This document shows, one piece after another, positions 45,109 through 54,136 of a DNA stretch of 64,000 nt. The notes below the pieces were generated by a model. That model had not been told where the DNA came from. It searched no databases and worked only from the letters and a program-made list of their open reading frames with translations. The stretch comes from Candidatus Sulfurimonas baltica. GTDB lineage: Bacteria > Campylobacterota > Campylobacteria > Campylobacterales > Sulfurimonadaceae. Each line of letters begins with the position of its first letter. The stretch's first letter is position 1. The position numbers and the translations under genes are program-made. Location of the stretch: contig NZ_CP054492.1 in assembly GCF_015265455.1 (NCBI RefSeq), positions 186,001 to 250,000 of the forward strand, read 5' to 3'.

Positions 45109-45681
45109 ATGCTAAATCCTGTTATTTTAAGAGTTGCCAAGAGCGCACTTCTTAGTAGATTTGAAGATAAATATGTACTCGAGAGGGGGAGTGTTTTGAC
45201 TCAATACCCATTTTTAAAAAAAAATGGGGCAGCCTTTGTGACCCTGAAATATAATAATGAGTTGCGTGGATGTATTGGCTCAGTGGTTGCACATTGCGCC
45301 CTTTATGATGATATTGTAAATAATGCCGTCTCAGCGGGATTTGGCGACCCAAGATTTGAGCATCTCCATGCTGATGAACTCTCAAATATTTCTGTTGAGG
45401 TCTCTGTTTTAAGTGAACCGACAATTTTGGAGTATAAGGATTTTGATGACTTATGTCAAAAAGTCAAGCCTAAGGTTGATGGACTTATTTTAAAACATGG
45501 CTCATACCATGGAACCTTTTTACCTCAGGTATGGGAGCAGCTCGCAACTCCTAAACTGTTTTTGCAACATTTAAGCATGAAGGCGGGTGCTTCACCAGAT
45601 ATATATGCACTGCATCCTACAATCTACAGGTATGGTGTTGAGGCGATAGAGGGAGCTTTTAATGAAATTGTTCCGTTGTAG
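45109..45681 (+). CDS. amrA: AmmeMemoRadiSam system protein A (AMMECR1 domain)
   Basis: 190 residues with the AMMECR1 core: G-A-A-F-V-T-L-K, L-R-G-C-I-G-S, A-G-F-G-D-P-R-F, and V-E-V-S-V-L-S-E-P. Together with the next gene this is two thirds of the conserved AmmeMemoRadiSam set, a proposed radical-SAM modification pathway whose product is unknown. The radical SAM partner is not adjacent here. Start preceded by 'aaaggtg'. Confidence 0.9.
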   Translation: MLNPVILRVAKSALLSRFEDKYVLERGSVLTQYPFLKKNGAAFVTLKYNNELRGCIGSVVAHCALYDDIVNNAVSAGFGDPRFEHLHADELSNISVEVSVLSEPTILEYKDFDDLCQKVKPKVDGLILKHGSYHGTFLPQVWEQLATPKLFLQHLSMKAGASPDIYALHPTIYRYGVEAIEGAFNEIVPL

Positions 45682-45725
45682 ATGTGAAAAAAGTTAAGAT
45701 TTAAATTACACATGAGGAGTTGTTT

Positions 45726-46511
45726 ATGAAAAGAGAGATGAGTGTGGCGGGAACATTTTATCCGGCAAGAGAAGTTGAATTGGAGAGGTATTTTGAACAC
45801 TTTAGCAGGACATATGATGAGGATTTAGTTCTTCCTCATGTAAAAAGCAGAGCGGTTATAGTGCCTCACGCGGGGTATATATACTCTGGATATACAGCCA
45901 ATGTGGCATACAGGATTTTACAAAAAAGCGGCATTAAAAACTTTGTTGTTATTGGGCCTTCCCACAGAGTAGCCTTTGAAGGGGTTAGTCTTTGTGATTA
46001 CAAGAGCTATGTAACCCCATTTGGAGAGATTAAATCAGCGGATACTTTAGTTGAAAAACTTCAAGAAAATTTTTCACTTTCATGTTTCACTCAAGCACAC
46101 GAAGAGCACTCCACAGAGGTGCAGTTCCCATTTATAAAACACTATATACAAGATGTACATATAATTGAGTTGGTGTACAGCCGTGAAAGCGCAAAAGAAA
46201 TCTCAGAGATTATAGATTTCGTCTTAGAGCAAGAGGATTGCGGAGTTATTATAAGCACAGACTTAAGCCATTTCTATAACCTTGAAGATGCAAATAAACT
46301 TGATAATATCTGTTTGGAAGCGGTAAAAAATCTTGATTTAAATCAGCTTCATGAAGGTTGTGAAGCTTGTGGTATGATTGGTGTCGAAGCGATGATGATA
46401 AGTGCTAAAAAGCTTGGACTCTCATCTCATATTCTTGATTATAGAACCAGTGCCGATGCGAGTGATGACACAGACAGAGTTGTCGGATATATGAGTGCAT
46501 GTTTCTTATGA
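45726..46511 (+). CDS. amrB: AmmeMemoRadiSam system protein B (MEMO family)
   Basis: 261 residues. MEMO-type metal site: V-P-H-A-G-Y (His), I-G-P-S-H, H-E-E-H-S-T-E-V-Q-F-P-F, S-T-D-L-S-H-F and C-x-x-x-G. Related to LigB-type dioxygenase folds. Start at the ATG 45726 with 'gagga' upstream; a TTG six nt earlier is less likely. The stop overlaps the next start by four nt (ATGA). Confidence 0.9.
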   Translation: MKREMSVAGTFYPAREVELERYFEHFSRTYDEDLVLPHVKSRAVIVPHAGYIYSGYTANVAYRILQKSGIKNFVVIGPSHRVAFEGVSLCDYKSYVTPFGEIKSADTLVEKLQENFSLSCFTQAHEEHSTEVQFPFIKHYIQDVHIIELVYSRESAKEISEIIDFVLEQEDCGVIISTDLSHFYNLEDANKLDNICLEAVKNLDLNQLHEGCEACGMIGVEAMMISAKKLGLSSHILDYRTSADASDDTDRVVGYMSACFL

Positions 46512-46825
46512 ATATATCAAATATATTTGAGGAGATTCCAAAGGAGTTAAAAGAGGAGCTTTTTCAAGAACTAATATCAAAAGATTCTATTAAAATTGAG
46601 CGTATAGTTTCGTATGGGCATAAAAGTGCAGAGTCTGAGTGGTATGACCAAAAGGGTGATGAGTGGGTTATTTTACTTAAAGGTGAGGCTATTATCTCAT
46701 TTTTGAATGAAGAGGATGTTAGGTTAAAAGCTGGAGATTATCTGAATATTGTTGCACATAAAAAACATAGAGTATCTTGGACAAAGCCAGACCAAGAGAG
46801 TGTTTGGCTGGCAGTACACTATTGA
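46508..46825 (+). CDS. Cupin-domain protein coupled to amrB
   Basis: About 105 residues with a small cupin barrel: D-E-W-V-I-L-L-K-G-E-A near the first motif and L-K-A-G-D-Y-L-N-I and H-K-K-H-R-V for the second. It starts inside the amrB stop codon (ATGA), so translational coupling is likely. Single-domain cupins bind metals or small ligands; a link to the AMMECR1/MEMO pair is inferred from coupling. Its 3' end overlaps the convergent cytochrome gene by seven bases. Confidence 0.8.
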   Translation: MNISNIFEEIPKELKEELFQELISKDSIKIERIVSYGHKSAESEWYDQKGDEWVILLKGEAIISFLNEEDVRLKAGDYLNIVAHKKHRVSWTKPDQESVWLAVHY

Positions 46826-47964
46826 TTATTTGGAGTTTCTCTGTCGTAGTGTCTTCTCTCATGGCAAATTGGGTTACATGAACCACCTGTCGGTTTTTCA
46901 AGAAAACGGAGTGAAAAGTTCGCACTCCCGAAATTAGATTTTTCTCTCAAATGGTGCGGAAGATTTTTGCTTCCGTGGTAATCGTGACAAGCTCTACATG
47001 TAATGCTTTTGTCTTTTACATGTATAAAGTGAAGATTTCTTTCCCCTTTTCTAAAGTTTGTAAACTCTGTTGTAAATTTATCCTCTATTTTTTGAGGCTC
47101 ATGACACTTAAAGCATACATAACCCTCCGGTAAAAATTTTGCTGTTGATTTTTCCGGAAATGGCATTTTTAACATTCTATAATTGTCTGATCCGTGAGGA
47201 TTGTGGCAAGCAGCACAATCACCCCATAAAATTGGTCCATGCCAGTCGGGATTATCCTCAAGATGTTGTCCCATGTTCATAAGAACTTTTCCGTCCTCTT
47301 CACGATTCCACTCATTACTATGACACTGCAGACATAAATCTTTTGGAGTTTCCGCTTTAAGCATTTTAGGACGTCCAGTTGCGTGCGGGTCATGACAGTT
47401 TAAACACTTGTCACCCATCTCAATAGCGCCATGTTTATTTTTAGAGTTGGTTATTCTCTCTTTTTTATCAATATGACACATAAGGCATAACTCTTGCGTT
47501 CTGTCGCCTCTTAATTGAAACTTGTTATTTTCTGCATGTGGGTCATGGCAGTTTATACAGCTATCTTTTACCGGCGGATGTATGTTGTCCACGCTCGCCA
47601 ACATCTCGCCTTTTTCAGAATGACATGTAGTACAAAGTTCATTTATTGTCTTGTAAACCAGAAGCTTAGGATTCTCAGATTCATGCGGGTCATGACACAA
47701 CATACATCCGCCTGCACCAACAGGTCCATGAATGAATTTATTGTTATCATAGCTTTTATGGCAAGAGTAACATAGTCCCGGCATATCATCTTTTAGTTCA
47801 GCCGTTTTCCCCTTTTTGTCAACGTGGCACGAAGCACACTCTTTATTTGCGAAAGGCTTATGTTTAATCATTTTTTTAGCTGACTCTTTTGCGTAAAGAG
47901 TATCTGTAAACAAGATAAAGAAAAAAGATAAAAAGATAAAGTTAGTAAAATGAGATTTTTTCAT
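46819..47964 (-). CDS. Periplasmic multihaem c-type cytochrome (doubled-CXXCH type)
   Basis: 381 residues with signal peptide (1-25, L-Y-A-K). Eleven CXXCH motifs (C-A-S-C-H, C-Y-S-C-H, C-M-L-C-H, ... C-R-A-C-H) plus one C-N-P-I-C-H with an extra residue near the C-terminus, so up to 12 haems. The alternating short spacing and C-x-x-C-H-D-P-H pattern place it in the doubled-CXXCH family, which carries electrons in the periplasm or to the outside. No membrane anchor besides the signal. Redox partner not known. Confidence 0.92.
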   Translation of the reverse strand: MKKSHFTNFIFLSFFFILFTDTLYAKESAKKMIKHKPFANKECASCHVDKKGKTAELKDDMPGLCYSCHKSYDNNKFIHGPVGAGGCMLCHDPHESENPKLLVYKTINELCTTCHSEKGEMLASVDNIHPPVKDSCINCHDPHAENNKFQLRGDRTQELCLMCHIDKKERITNSKNKHGAIEMGDKCLNCHDPHATGRPKMLKAETPKDLCLQCHSNEWNREEDGKVLMNMGQHLEDNPDWHGPILWGDCAACHNPHGSDNYRMLKMPFPEKSTAKFLPEGYVCFKCHEPQKIEDKFTTEFTNFRKGERNLHFIHVKDKSITCRACHDYHGSKNLPHHLREKSNFGSANFSLRFLEKPTGGSCNPICHERRHYDRETPNNQ

Positions 47965-48045
47965 TTAGTTTTCCTGAAAAATATTTTTGGAATTGTAACA
48001 TAATTTTATTTTCAGTATTTTAAATTTATACAATTTTTAGTGTAT

Positions 48046-49251
48046 CTACATCTCTTTTATTCTGTTTTTAAAACCGCTGTTTATACGTAGTCGAAGTCCA
48101 AAATGATACGCGCTTGTTATTGCTTTTTTAAGCAAATAGGCTTTGTAGCCTTTTACTTTTAAAAATTTAAACATCTCTCCTACAGCATAGTTGCCGCCAA
48201 GTGCAACAAAAACACCAGAGACACTTCCGTTAAATGGTTTTGCTTGATTGCCATCTATTCTTTTTCTGATTGTTTTTGCTACATACTCTGCACTTTTTTC
48301 TGCTATTTGCGCTGTGGGTGGAAGAATATTGCCATTTCTGTCTCGAACCTCTACGCAATCACCTAAAGCAAACACATTCTTTTTGCCTTGTATGTTCAGC
48401 TGTGAATCTGGGATAAGCTGATCAACTCTGTTTTTGTCATGATTGATTGTAGTGTTTAGCTTTGTTGCTTTAATCCCCCCGGTAAAAACCATGAACGAGT
48501 AGTTTAATTTTTCACCATCTCTAAAGTATATGCATGAGTCATCAAGAGAGCTTATAAAAGTATTAGTAAGAATTATTACATCGAGTTTTTCTAATCTTTT
48601 TTTTGTATTAGAGATAGTATATTTGCCCATTCCTGGAAGTATAGTTTCACTTGCATCAACAAGATATATTTTAATATCCTTTGCCGCTTCACCAATTGTT
48701 TTGCTGTGAACATTTATTACATGTGCCATCTCAGCAGCAATCTCAACTCCACTTAGTCCTGCCCCTCCAATGACAATATTTACTTCACCATCATTTGTCT
48801 CTTTTGTATTTAGTAGCTTTTTATATATGATATCTTCAAATTTTTGCCTGAATGAATAGGCTCTTTTTAAATTTTTTACACCATAGCTATGCTCTTTTAG
48901 ACCATTTATAAATGAAAAAAAGTTAGTTTGGGCACCTGTTGCAATTATTAGATAATCATAAGCTATTTCCATATTACCTAAATCTATATTCTGCTTGTCA
49001 AAATCTATTGTTGTCACTTCTTTATGTATAAAACGAACTTTTTCTTTAAAACCACTACACCAACTGCTTAGGTTAATAGCAATATCATGCATATTAAATC
49101 TTCCAGCAACATAGCCGTAAGCTTCAGTTTGAAGATAGTGATATGGATTTTTGTCAATTAGTGTTAACTTTACATCTTCATATTTATCTAAAAACTCTAT
49201 GGCGCGAAGACCACCATACCCGCCACCTATTATAACTACATGTTTGCTCAA
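48046..49251 (-). CDS. NDH-2-type FAD-dependent NAD(P)H oxidoreductase
   Basis: 401 residues. FAD-binding G-G-G-Y-G-G-L at residues 8-14, A-T-G-A-Q (~108), second dinucleotide site G-G-A-G-L-S-G-V-E (~165), and F-A-L-G-D-C (~295). These are the features of type II NADH dehydrogenases and relatives; the Cys pair of sulfide:quinone reductases is not seen. It would feed electrons from NAD(P)H to quinone at the inner membrane without proton pumping. The C-terminal ~60 residues are basic and possibly amphipathic. Confidence 0.85.
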   Translation of the reverse strand: MSKHVVIIGGGYGGLRAIEFLDKYEDVKLTLIDKNPYHYLQTEAYGYVAGRFNMHDIAINLSSWCSGFKEKVRFIHKEVTTIDFDKQNIDLGNMEIAYDYLIIATGAQTNFFSFINGLKEHSYGVKNLKRAYSFRQKFEDIIYKKLLNTKETNDGEVNIVIGGAGLSGVEIAAEMAHVINVHSKTIGEAAKDIKIYLVDASETILPGMGKYTISNTKKRLEKLDVIILTNTFISSLDDSCIYFRDGEKLNYSFMVFTGGIKATKLNTTINHDKNRVDQLIPDSQLNIQGKKNVFALGDCVEVRDRNGNILPPTAQIAEKSAEYVAKTIRKRIDGNQAKPFNGSVSGVFVALGGNYAVGEMFKFLKVKGYKAYLLKKAITSAYHFGLRLRINSGFKNRIKEM

Positions 49252-49387
49252 TATTTTTTCTCATTTCTTTTGTTCTTGTAAACAATTTTTTAGATTTTAA
49301 CATATTATTTATGTGACGTTTCTATTGCTAACATATCGCTTACACAGAGGTGTTACAATTTTCCTATCTAAAAACAAAAGGATTAAC

Positions 49388-49522
49388 ATGAAAAAATTTA
49401 TTACAGCGGCACTATTATTTGGAGCTTTAGCTTCTAGCGCATTTGCTCACCACATGTCGGCTTACGATGACGCGGGTATTAATATCCCTATCACATCTCC
49501 GCATTTAGATATGGTGTTTTAA
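49388..49522 (+). CDS. Tiny exported peptide (44 residues)
   Basis: ATG at 49388 with 'aaagga' upstream. A signal peptide of ~20 residues (A-S-S-A-F-A-H) leaves a mature peptide of about 24 residues starting H-H-M-S-A-Y-D-D-A-G. The His-rich start could bind metal. Between the divergent oxidoreductase gene and the mod operon, followed by a hairpin. Function unknown. Confidence 0.65.
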   Translation: MKKFITAALLFGALASSAFAHHMSAYDDAGINIPITSPHLDMVF

Positions 49523-49548
49523 AAATACGCTTTAAAACTTTCTAAAAT

Positions 49549-49570
49549 ATGACACTTTTCTAAGTGTCAT
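49549..49570. terminator. Hairpin after tiny exported peptide gene
   Basis: ATGACACTT / AAGTGTCAT, 9-bp perfect stem, TTCT loop, no T-run. It may end transcription from both sides. A second imperfect stem (tgaagc...gcttca, about 49580-49617) follows before modC. Confidence 0.55.
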
Positions 49571-49637
49571 CTCCCTTTGTGAAGCATAAATTCTCTCCTA
49601 CGGTTTTACGCTTCATGTGAGGTCTTTATATTTAATC

Positions 49638-50498
49638 TTACAGCTTACTTTGCTTGATTGTCGGGCTGAAAGCTTTCGTGCTGACACTGACCAAATCACC
49701 AACTCTTAAACTCTTAGCTTCATCTTGAGTAACAACTATCTCAACCAACTGCTGACCTATAGCTATAATTGCAATGAAAATAACATCAACCTTTTTTATC
49801 TCTAGAAGCTCCCCTTCAAATGAGAATTTTTGGCTTCCTGATGTACGAAGGAGTATATCTTTTGGAGTTCCATCGTTTATAATTTTTCCATGCTCGAGCA
49901 CTATTACTCTTGAAGCAAGTCTATAAATCTCGCTTGGGTCATGGCTAACCATAATTGTAGTAGTTTTAAACTCTTTATGAAGTGCAAGTATCTCATTTTG
50001 AAGTTTTGTCCTCATGGTAGAGTCAAGGGCGGAGAGAGGCTCATCTAAAAGAAGAAGTTTTGGCCGCTTCATCATCGCACGACAAAGTGCCACTCTCTGT
50101 TTTTGTCCACCGCTTAGAGTGCTTGGAGCTCTGTTCTTTAACTCGCTGAGTTCTGTTACATGTAGAAGATGTTGCGCTAGCTTTTTGTCTTTTTGAACAT
50201 ATAAAAGATTCTCTAAAACACTCATGTTTTCAAACAGGGCGTAGTCTTGAAAAACAAAACCAATCTCTCTTTTTTGTACTGCAAGATTGAAACTTTCACT
50301 TAACCATACTCTGTCATCTACATGTAGATTTCCACTCGCCGTCTCAAGCCCTGCTAAGATACGCAAAAGTGTTGTTTTTCCACTTCCGCTTTTCCCGCTA
50401 AGTGCTATAAAATCACCACTTTTAATCTCAAGGTTTACGTCTAAAAGCATATCTGCCTGAGAGCCGTGAAGGTTTTTATTTATGTTTATTTTTATCAT
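49638..50498 (-). CDS. modC: Molybdate ABC transporter ATP-binding protein
   Basis: 286 residues. Walker A G-K-S-G-S-G-K-T-T (~35), signature L-S-G-G-Q-K-Q-R (~128), Walker B L-L-L-L-D-E-P (~147), H-loop V-S-H-D (~185), and a short C-terminal TOBE-like part. It energises molybdate (possibly tungstate) import. The start overlaps the permease stop by four nt, so the four mod genes form a tightly coupled leftward operon. Confidence 0.9.
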   Translation of the reverse strand: MIKININKNLHGSQADMLLDVNLEIKSGDFIALSGKSGSGKTTLLRILAGLETASGNLHVDDRVWLSESFNLAVQKREIGFVFQDYALFENMSVLENLLYVQKDKKLAQHLLHVTELSELKNRAPSTLSGGQKQRVALCRAMMKRPKLLLLDEPLSALDSTMRTKLQNEILALHKEFKTTTIMVSHDPSEIYRLASRVIVLEHGKIINDGTPKDILLRTSGSQKFSFEGELLEIKKVDVIFIAIIAIGQQLVEIVVTQDEAKSLRVGDLVSVSTKAFSPTIKQSKL

Positions 50499-51190
50499 TT
50501 TATAAACCCGGAAAATTTTTGTTTATGGTTAAAAGTATAAACACCAAGCAAAACTAAAAAGCTCATAATAACCATAATCGCACTGTATATATGAGCAGAT
50601 GAGTAGTCCATAATCTCAACCATCTCATAGATTGCAACCGAAGCAACTTTTGTCTCTGCTGGAATACTTCCCCCAACCATAAGAACTACTCCAAACTCAC
50701 CGACTGTATGGGCAAAGGTTACAATAATTGCCGTTATAAGAGCCGGTTTTATATTTGGAAGAGCTACTCTAAAAATAGTCTCAAACTTACTTTTACCGCT
50801 GATATATGAGGCTTCAAGCATGTTTTTGTTTATAGATTCAAAACCGCTCTGTAGAGGCTGAACCATAAAGGGGAGAGAATAAAAACAACTTGCAACTACT
50901 AGCCCTGTAAAGTTAAAAACTAAGTCAACACCGAAAAACTCTTTAAAAAAAGCCCCTATAGGTGAGTTGTATGAGAGGGCATAAAGTATATAAAAACCTA
51001 AAACAGAAGGTGGAAGAACTATCGGTAGAGCAGTAATAGCTTCTAAAAAAGGTTTTGCTTTTGAGCGGGTTTGCGAAAGGTACCAAGCTAGTGGCAAACA
51101 TAAAATAAAAAGTATGAAAGTTGTAATGCCTGCTAGTTTAAAAGAGAGTAAAAAAGGTGTGAACTCTAGATTTTGTAAAATCTCAATCAT
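50495..51190 (-). CDS. modB: Molybdate ABC transporter permease
   Basis: 231 residues with about five membrane helices and the ABC permease EAA-type loop (E-A-S-Y-I-S-G-K-S-K, I-F-R-V-A-L-P-N-I-K-P-A-L). P-I-V-L-P-P-S-V-L-G is the ModB/CysT signature. The start overlaps the upstream TOBE gene. Confidence 0.92.
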   Translation of the reverse strand: MIEILQNLEFTPFLLSFKLAGITTFILFILCLPLAWYLSQTRSKAKPFLEAITALPIVLPPSVLGFYILYALSYNSPIGAFFKEFFGVDLVFNFTGLVVASCFYSLPFMVQPLQSGFESINKNMLEASYISGKSKFETIFRVALPNIKPALITAIIVTFAHTVGEFGVVLMVGGSIPAETKVASVAIYEMVEIMDYSSAHIYSAIMVIMSFLVLLGVYTFNHKQKFSGFIK

Positions 51191-51584
51191 TTAAAATTTC
51201 CAAAACAGAAAGCTCATTTGCTTTTATAAATGCAGTAACTTCATCACCTACATGTAGTGACATTCTCTGGCTTGATTCTCTTGTGATTATAGACTCTAAA
51301 ATTGTGCTCTTTACCTGCAATGTTATGCTACTTAAGAGTTCTCCATTTTCTACATGTAGAATTTTTGCAGGTAGTTGGTTTGAATAAGAGACTTCTCCGC
51401 CAAATGCTTTTGCGATTGCTACATGTGTAGGTTTTGTACTAAGTTTTACATTAGCTCCAACTTTCACACTGCTGTTTAGTTCTAAACTCATCATACTGAG
51501 CGCTACACCATCAAAATCAAACTTGACTATAGTGAGGTTATCGACACTATCTATTTTTTTAACTTCTGCTGTAAATGTATTCAC
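51183..51584 (-). CDS. TOBE-domain (Mop-like) molybdate-binding protein
   Basis: 133 residues made of two consecutive TOBE/Mop units (each V-x-x-G-A/D-x-V-x-x-x-x-K/I-A, e.g. V-G-A-N-V-K-L-S-T-K-P-T-H-V-A-I and V-G-D-E-V-T-A-F-I-K-A-N). Binds molybdate, as store or sensor. It is inserted between modA and modB with overlaps on both sides, a frequent arrangement in Campylobacterota. Confidence 0.85.
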   Translation of the reverse strand: MNTFTAEVKKIDSVDNLTIVKFDFDGVALSMMSLELNSSVKVGANVKLSTKPTHVAIAKAFGGEVSYSNQLPAKILHVENGELLSSITLQVKSTILESIITRESSQRMSLHVGDEVTAFIKANELSVLEILND

Positions 51585-52318
51585 TCTGTTTTGTATCCGT
51601 AATTTTTAAAGATTTTTTTGGCACTTTGACTTAAAATAAAATCATAAAAGGCTTTTGCCTCAGAAGAATTTTTAATCATAACAACACCCTGATCTATTGG
51701 TGTGTATAGTTTTGAGTCAACTTCAACCCAATTTATGCCTTTTTTATACATTGTCAATTGAGGAGAGTATAGTGATGACTTCGCAACAACTCCAATGTCA
51801 GTTGCAGTAACAGTGTAAGAGAGTGTTTGTGAAACAGACTCCCCGTAAACAAATTTACTCTTTATATCTTCAAGTAAGTTGGCATTTTTAAAAGCTTCAA
51901 AAGCTGCTTTTCCATAAGGGGCGGTTTTTGGATTTGCTACTGCTATTCTTGAGATTTCACTATATTTTAATAACTCTATCCCTTTGGAAAAATCTAAATT
52001 TTTAATGCTAAAAAGTGCAAGAGAACCTTGAGCATAAACAGCAGGTTTACTACTAGTGAGTTTCTTCTCGTAAAGCTTATTCGGATATTTCATATTTGCA
52101 GACATAAACAAATCATATGGAGCACCGTTGCTTATCTGTGCTGTAAGTTTTCCACTGCTTCCAAGCGTTATGGTTACTTTAGTCTTCGGATTGGTTTTGT
52201 TAAACTCTTTTATCAAATCATCTATTGCGTAGCTTACATTTGCCGCAACAGCAACTTTTATATCAGCATAACTCAGTGAAGTAATAGATATGAAAATAAG
52301 TAATAATATATACTTCAC
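51581..52318 (-). CDS. modA: Molybdate-binding periplasmic protein
   Basis: 245 residues with signal peptide (1-18, S-Y-A-D). ModA pattern: A-A-N-V-S-Y-A-I, L-G-S-S-G-K-L-T-A-Q-I, G-A-P-Y-D-L-F-M-S-A-N, P-K-T-A-P-Y-G-K-A-A. First gene of the mod operon; it captures molybdate/tungstate for molybdoenzymes such as nitrate reductase. The start at 52318 has no obvious strong ribosome site. Confidence 0.92.
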   Translation of the reverse strand: MKYILLLIFISITSLSYADIKVAVAANVSYAIDDLIKEFNKTNPKTKVTITLGSSGKLTAQISNGAPYDLFMSANMKYPNKLYEKKLTSSKPAVYAQGSLALFSIKNLDFSKGIELLKYSEISRIAVANPKTAPYGKAAFEAFKNANLLEDIKSKFVYGESVSQTLSYTVTATDIGVVAKSSLYSPQLTMYKKGINWVEVDSKLYTPIDQGVVMIKNSSEAKAFYDFILSQSAKKIFKNYGYKTE

Positions 52319-52361
52319 TGCAATCCTTTTGTGCTATTTTATCTTAAACTTATTAATTTAT

Positions 52362-53744
52362 TTAGTTACTAAAGTATCCTGTAAATTGAACCATAAAACG
52401 ATTCCCTATATTGTCAACAACCGTTTGCGCACCTGGGTTACCGTTGGCAAAAGCATCTCTTATCGCATAGTTAAAGTCAACTCTTGTCGCCCCTTTAAAC
52501 CTATAAGATGCTCCAAGGGTTAAAGTTTTGAATATTCTCTCAGCGGATGCATCATTTGTTAAGCGGTTGTATTGGTCATAACGTCCAAATATCTCAAACT
52601 TTTTTGGAACCAGTTCATACTGAACATTGAAGTATCCACCAACTGATTTGTTCTCCACTCCAACAGCGTGTTGAACCTGCCAGGCTTCTACATCAACAGT
52701 TGGGTCACTGTCTTTAGCCCCTGTGTAAATCATCCCCTCTGCGCCCATTAGCTCTGAGGTAACCCTAAGGCCATCTTTGTAGTAAGTCATACCGATACCA
52801 TATCTTTTACGCTTGTTAGTTTGAACACCTGCGTCGGCTGTAACAATTTTGCGATTTCCAGTTTGTCCCCAGAGAAAAGTTTTAAGAGACTCTGTATAAA
52901 AACCTTTTCCTTTGCCAAACTCTTTTTCCAATGCAAGATATCCATAATGTGTTCCCTGCCCACTTGGTGTATACATCTTTAAATTACTCCCATTACCATA
53001 CATGTAGGCATAAGTAAGTTTATAGTTTGCGGCAAACGGCAGAGCAACAGTGTCAAATACCTGAACACCCTTGTCTCTAAAAGCACCGACTGATGTATAT
53101 GGGTCACCCTGATAGTGGATTGTTGAGGCACCGCCTGCAGGGTTTCCTGTTTGTGCTGACCCGACAACGTTGGTCTGACGCTCCATAAGCTCCCCATTTG
53201 TAAAAGAGGTAAACTCAATATATGGAGATGCAAAAGTTGCTCTAAGACCCTCTTCAGAGCCAGGTGTTTTAAACTGCCCGATTCTTAATTTTGCATATGG
53301 AATGTGTTTTAGTGTAACCGAGGCATCTACAAGAGCTTCACTCGTTGTAGCTCTTGTATTGAGCAGGTTTGTGATCCCACTGTTTTCAATAGCTACCAAG
53401 GTAAAGTAATTGATTTTATTATCCTCATCTATCATACCTCTGAGGCCTAAACGTCCTCGCCCAAGATTAACACCGGACTGCCTTTTTAAATCAGGTATCA
53501 GCAAAGAAAACGGTGTTTTATTGACACCCGTGTCTAGTACATCTCCAAAATCTCTTTTATAGTTTACCTGTATAAACCCCCAAATAACGGGTGTTGTTCT
53601 TGTGTTTTTAACAACTTTTCCATCTTTTTTAACAAAGCTTTTTTCCGTCCCTTGAAGCATTAGCCAGTCTGCAGCCTGAAAATTGTCTGTCAATAACACA
53701 AAGGTTAAAACAGTTAAGCCGAGTTTAGTTGAGATTTTTTTCAT
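52362..53744 (-). CDS. Outer-membrane porin (phosphate-selective porin-like)
   Basis: 460 residues, signal peptide 1-24 (F-Q-A-A-D), then alternating barrel strands. It ends Q-F-T-G-Y-F-S-N with a near-terminal aromatic. The pattern G-R-G-R-L-G-L-R-G near residue 95 and overall length are those of OprO/OprP-type porins. It lies just upstream of the mod operon in the same direction (43-nt gap) and may be co-transcribed, so a role in oxyanion entry is possible but inferred. Confidence 0.82.
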   Translation of the reverse strand: MKKISTKLGLTVLTFVLLTDNFQAADWLMLQGTEKSFVKKDGKVVKNTRTTPVIWGFIQVNYKRDFGDVLDTGVNKTPFSLLIPDLKRQSGVNLGRGRLGLRGMIDEDNKINYFTLVAIENSGITNLLNTRATTSEALVDASVTLKHIPYAKLRIGQFKTPGSEEGLRATFASPYIEFTSFTNGELMERQTNVVGSAQTGNPAGGASTIHYQGDPYTSVGAFRDKGVQVFDTVALPFAANYKLTYAYMYGNGSNLKMYTPSGQGTHYGYLALEKEFGKGKGFYTESLKTFLWGQTGNRKIVTADAGVQTNKRKRYGIGMTYYKDGLRVTSELMGAEGMIYTGAKDSDPTVDVEAWQVQHAVGVENKSVGGYFNVQYELVPKKFEIFGRYDQYNRLTNDASAERIFKTLTLGASYRFKGATRVDFNYAIRDAFANGNPGAQTVVDNIGNRFMVQFTGYFSN

Positions 53745-53826
53745 GAAATTCCAATATTTTTTTTGTCATAGTAACATAAAATTTTAGTAAAATACGCTAA
53801 ACAATTTTGAAAGTAGGAAAAAGTTT

Positions 53827-54105
53827 ATGGCAAAAGCAACAGCAAGACATATTTTAGTAGATAGTGAAGAGCAGTGCAATGCACTAAAGTCGGAGATAGA
53901 AAATGGGGCATCTTTTGCAGATGTTGCACAAGCAAACTCTCAGTGTCCATCACGCTCAAGTGGCGGAGATTTAGGTGAATTTGGTCCTGGTATGATGGTT
54001 CCTGAGTTTGATAAAGTGGTTTTTTCTGCTGAAGTTGGTGTTGTGCAGGGTCCTGTAAAAACTCAGTTTGGCTACCACCTTTTAGAGGTTACAAGTAGAA
54101 GCTAG
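53827..54105 (+). CDS. Parvulin-type peptidyl-prolyl isomerase
   Basis: 92 residues, a stand-alone PpiC/rotamase domain without signal peptide: A-R-H-I-L-V at the start, C-P-S-R-S-S-G-G-D-L-G-E-F, M-V-P-E-F, G-P-V-K-T-Q-F-G-Y-H-L-L-E-V. Cytoplasmic folding catalyst. 'gtagga' lies before the ATG; the aguB gene follows 31 nt downstream. Confidence 0.93.
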   Translation: MAKATARHILVDSEEQCNALKSEIENGASFADVAQANSQCPSRSSGGDLGEFGPGMMVPEFDKVVFSAEVGVVQGPVKTQFGYHLLEVTSRS

Positions 54106-54136
54106 TAGCTTCTACATTAAATTTTAGGGGTAGATT

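Noticed and set aside
49571-49620. Molybdenum-cofactor riboswitch near the mod operon
   Set aside because: The imperfect stem lies downstream of modC, at the wrong end of the operon, and has no complex multi-stem architecture.
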